Source: DAOTWC01 sp048499435 (GTDB lineage Bacteria; Chloroflexota; Anaerolineae; Aggregatilineales; Phototrophicaceae). Taken from it: DNA of 64,000 nucleotides. The position numbers and the translations under genes were made by a program. Every line of letters begins with the position of its first letter. Position 1 is the first letter of the stretch. The stretch covers positions 868,001-932,000 of the forward strand of contig JASNZW010000001.1 of assembly GCA_048499435.1 (NCBI GenBank). Reading direction: 5' to 3'. The notes beneath the pieces are model-generated. The model ran no database searches, had not been told where the DNA came from, and worked only from the letters and a program-made list of their open reading frames with translations. Below, piece after piece: positions 63,752-64,000 of this stretch.

Positions 63752-64000
63752 TCACGGCGCGCGCTGGTACAGGCGCATGCCTGTGCCGTAAAAGTCGGTG
63801 GGGATTTCGTACACCAGCGTGTACGCGGCCTGAAAACGCGGGTCGCGCGCCAGGCCCAGGCGCACAGCGGCTTCCATCGCCACCAGGAAATCCGGCAGCG
63901 TGTCGAAAACAAGCTGCGGCGGGATAGCGTAGTTCTGGTCCTCCGGGATCAGCGCCGGGTCCAGCGGGTAGTAAGCGGACATGTCCGGCGTGACCAGCCC
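63752..64000 (-). CDS. C-terminal fragment of a gene running off the window
   Basis: The minus-strand frame is open to the end of the window, giving 82 residues before the stop. They read through LVFDTLPDFLVAMEAAVRLGLA and YTLVYEIPTDFYGTGMRLYQR. This ending, a residue-conserved soluble tail with a final LYQR, resembles the C-terminus of GT-C type membrane glycosyltransferases, but so little is visible that the assignment is a guess. The stop lies about 90 bases upstream of the SH3b gene. Confidence 0.5.
   Translation of the reverse strand, partial: GLVTPDMSAYYPLDPALIPEDQNYAIPPQLVFDTLPDFLVAMEAAVRLGLARDPRFQAAYTLVYEIPTDFYGTGMRLYQRAP

Overview
This is a 64 kb, high-GC bacterial chromosome segment with no rRNA, tRNA, CRISPR, integrase or transposase that I could find. 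The gene content suggests a Chloroflexota bacterium, most likely an Anaerolineae-type lineage. Evidence for this is the many secreted SH3b/PA14/fasciclin proteins, an A2-type caa3 oxidase, a DUF6391-like protein and several receiver-only regulators. The placement is an inference from gene content, since no ribosomal RNA marker is present. The caa3 oxidase and proline dehydrogenase point to aerobic respiration.

Layout. 1-6.4 kb: the end of a GlcD-type flavoprotein, a DUF1003-mgtE magnesium operon behind a long structured leader, an ultra-acidic small protein, pdxT, a TPR protein and an L,D-transpeptidase. 6.5-13.1 kb: a receiver protein, a secreted SH3b protein, a secreted HExxH metallopeptidase, a divergent protein kinase-like gene and a GT-C glycosyltransferase. 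13.2-19 kb: a stand-alone rpoB with its own promoter and terminator, a divergent ArsR/SmtB regulator and a PA14-SH3b secreted protein. 19.2-25.3 kb: ychF, a membrane-anchored CARDB-like protein, a DUF4397-fasciclin secreted protein and an M20 amidohydrolase. 25.4-30.5 kb, plus strand: a receiver gene overlapping an unknown gene, dnaN, a DUF6391-like gene, holA, nanE and a GAF-like protein.

30.5-38 kb, minus strand: an eight-gene chemosensory operon, cheW-mcp-cheA-cheB-receiver-RsbT-like-cheW-(pseudo-receiver + roadblock), without cheR. 38.2-45.5 kb, plus strand: pdxS (34 kb from its partner pdxT), an ABC exporter cassette (ATPase, HEAT protein, two-FtsX-domain permease), a PA14-like/SH3b protein and a zinc-ribbon membrane protein. 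45.5-49.5 kb, minus strand: proline dehydrogenase, a possible gene remnant, prmC, a hairpin repeat, a Bax-inhibitor-1 protein and an SDR with an altered catalytic residue. 49.5-55.6 kb, minus strand: a six-gene caa3 oxidase operon. 55.8-64 kb: a two-domain thioredoxin with an internal translation start, a C39-like peptidase/TPR protein, a receptor Ser/Thr kinase with a periplasmic-binding-protein ectodomain, a DtxR regulator with a metallophosphoesterase, small secreted or unknown proteins, and the C-terminus of a gene running off the window.

The most interesting items are the structured leader before DUF1003-mgtE, the kinase fused to a type 1 periplasmic-binding domain, the cheR-less chemosensory operon with degenerate switch components, the thioredoxin gene with a strong internal start, and an rpoB that is unlinked from rpoC and carries a large insertion.
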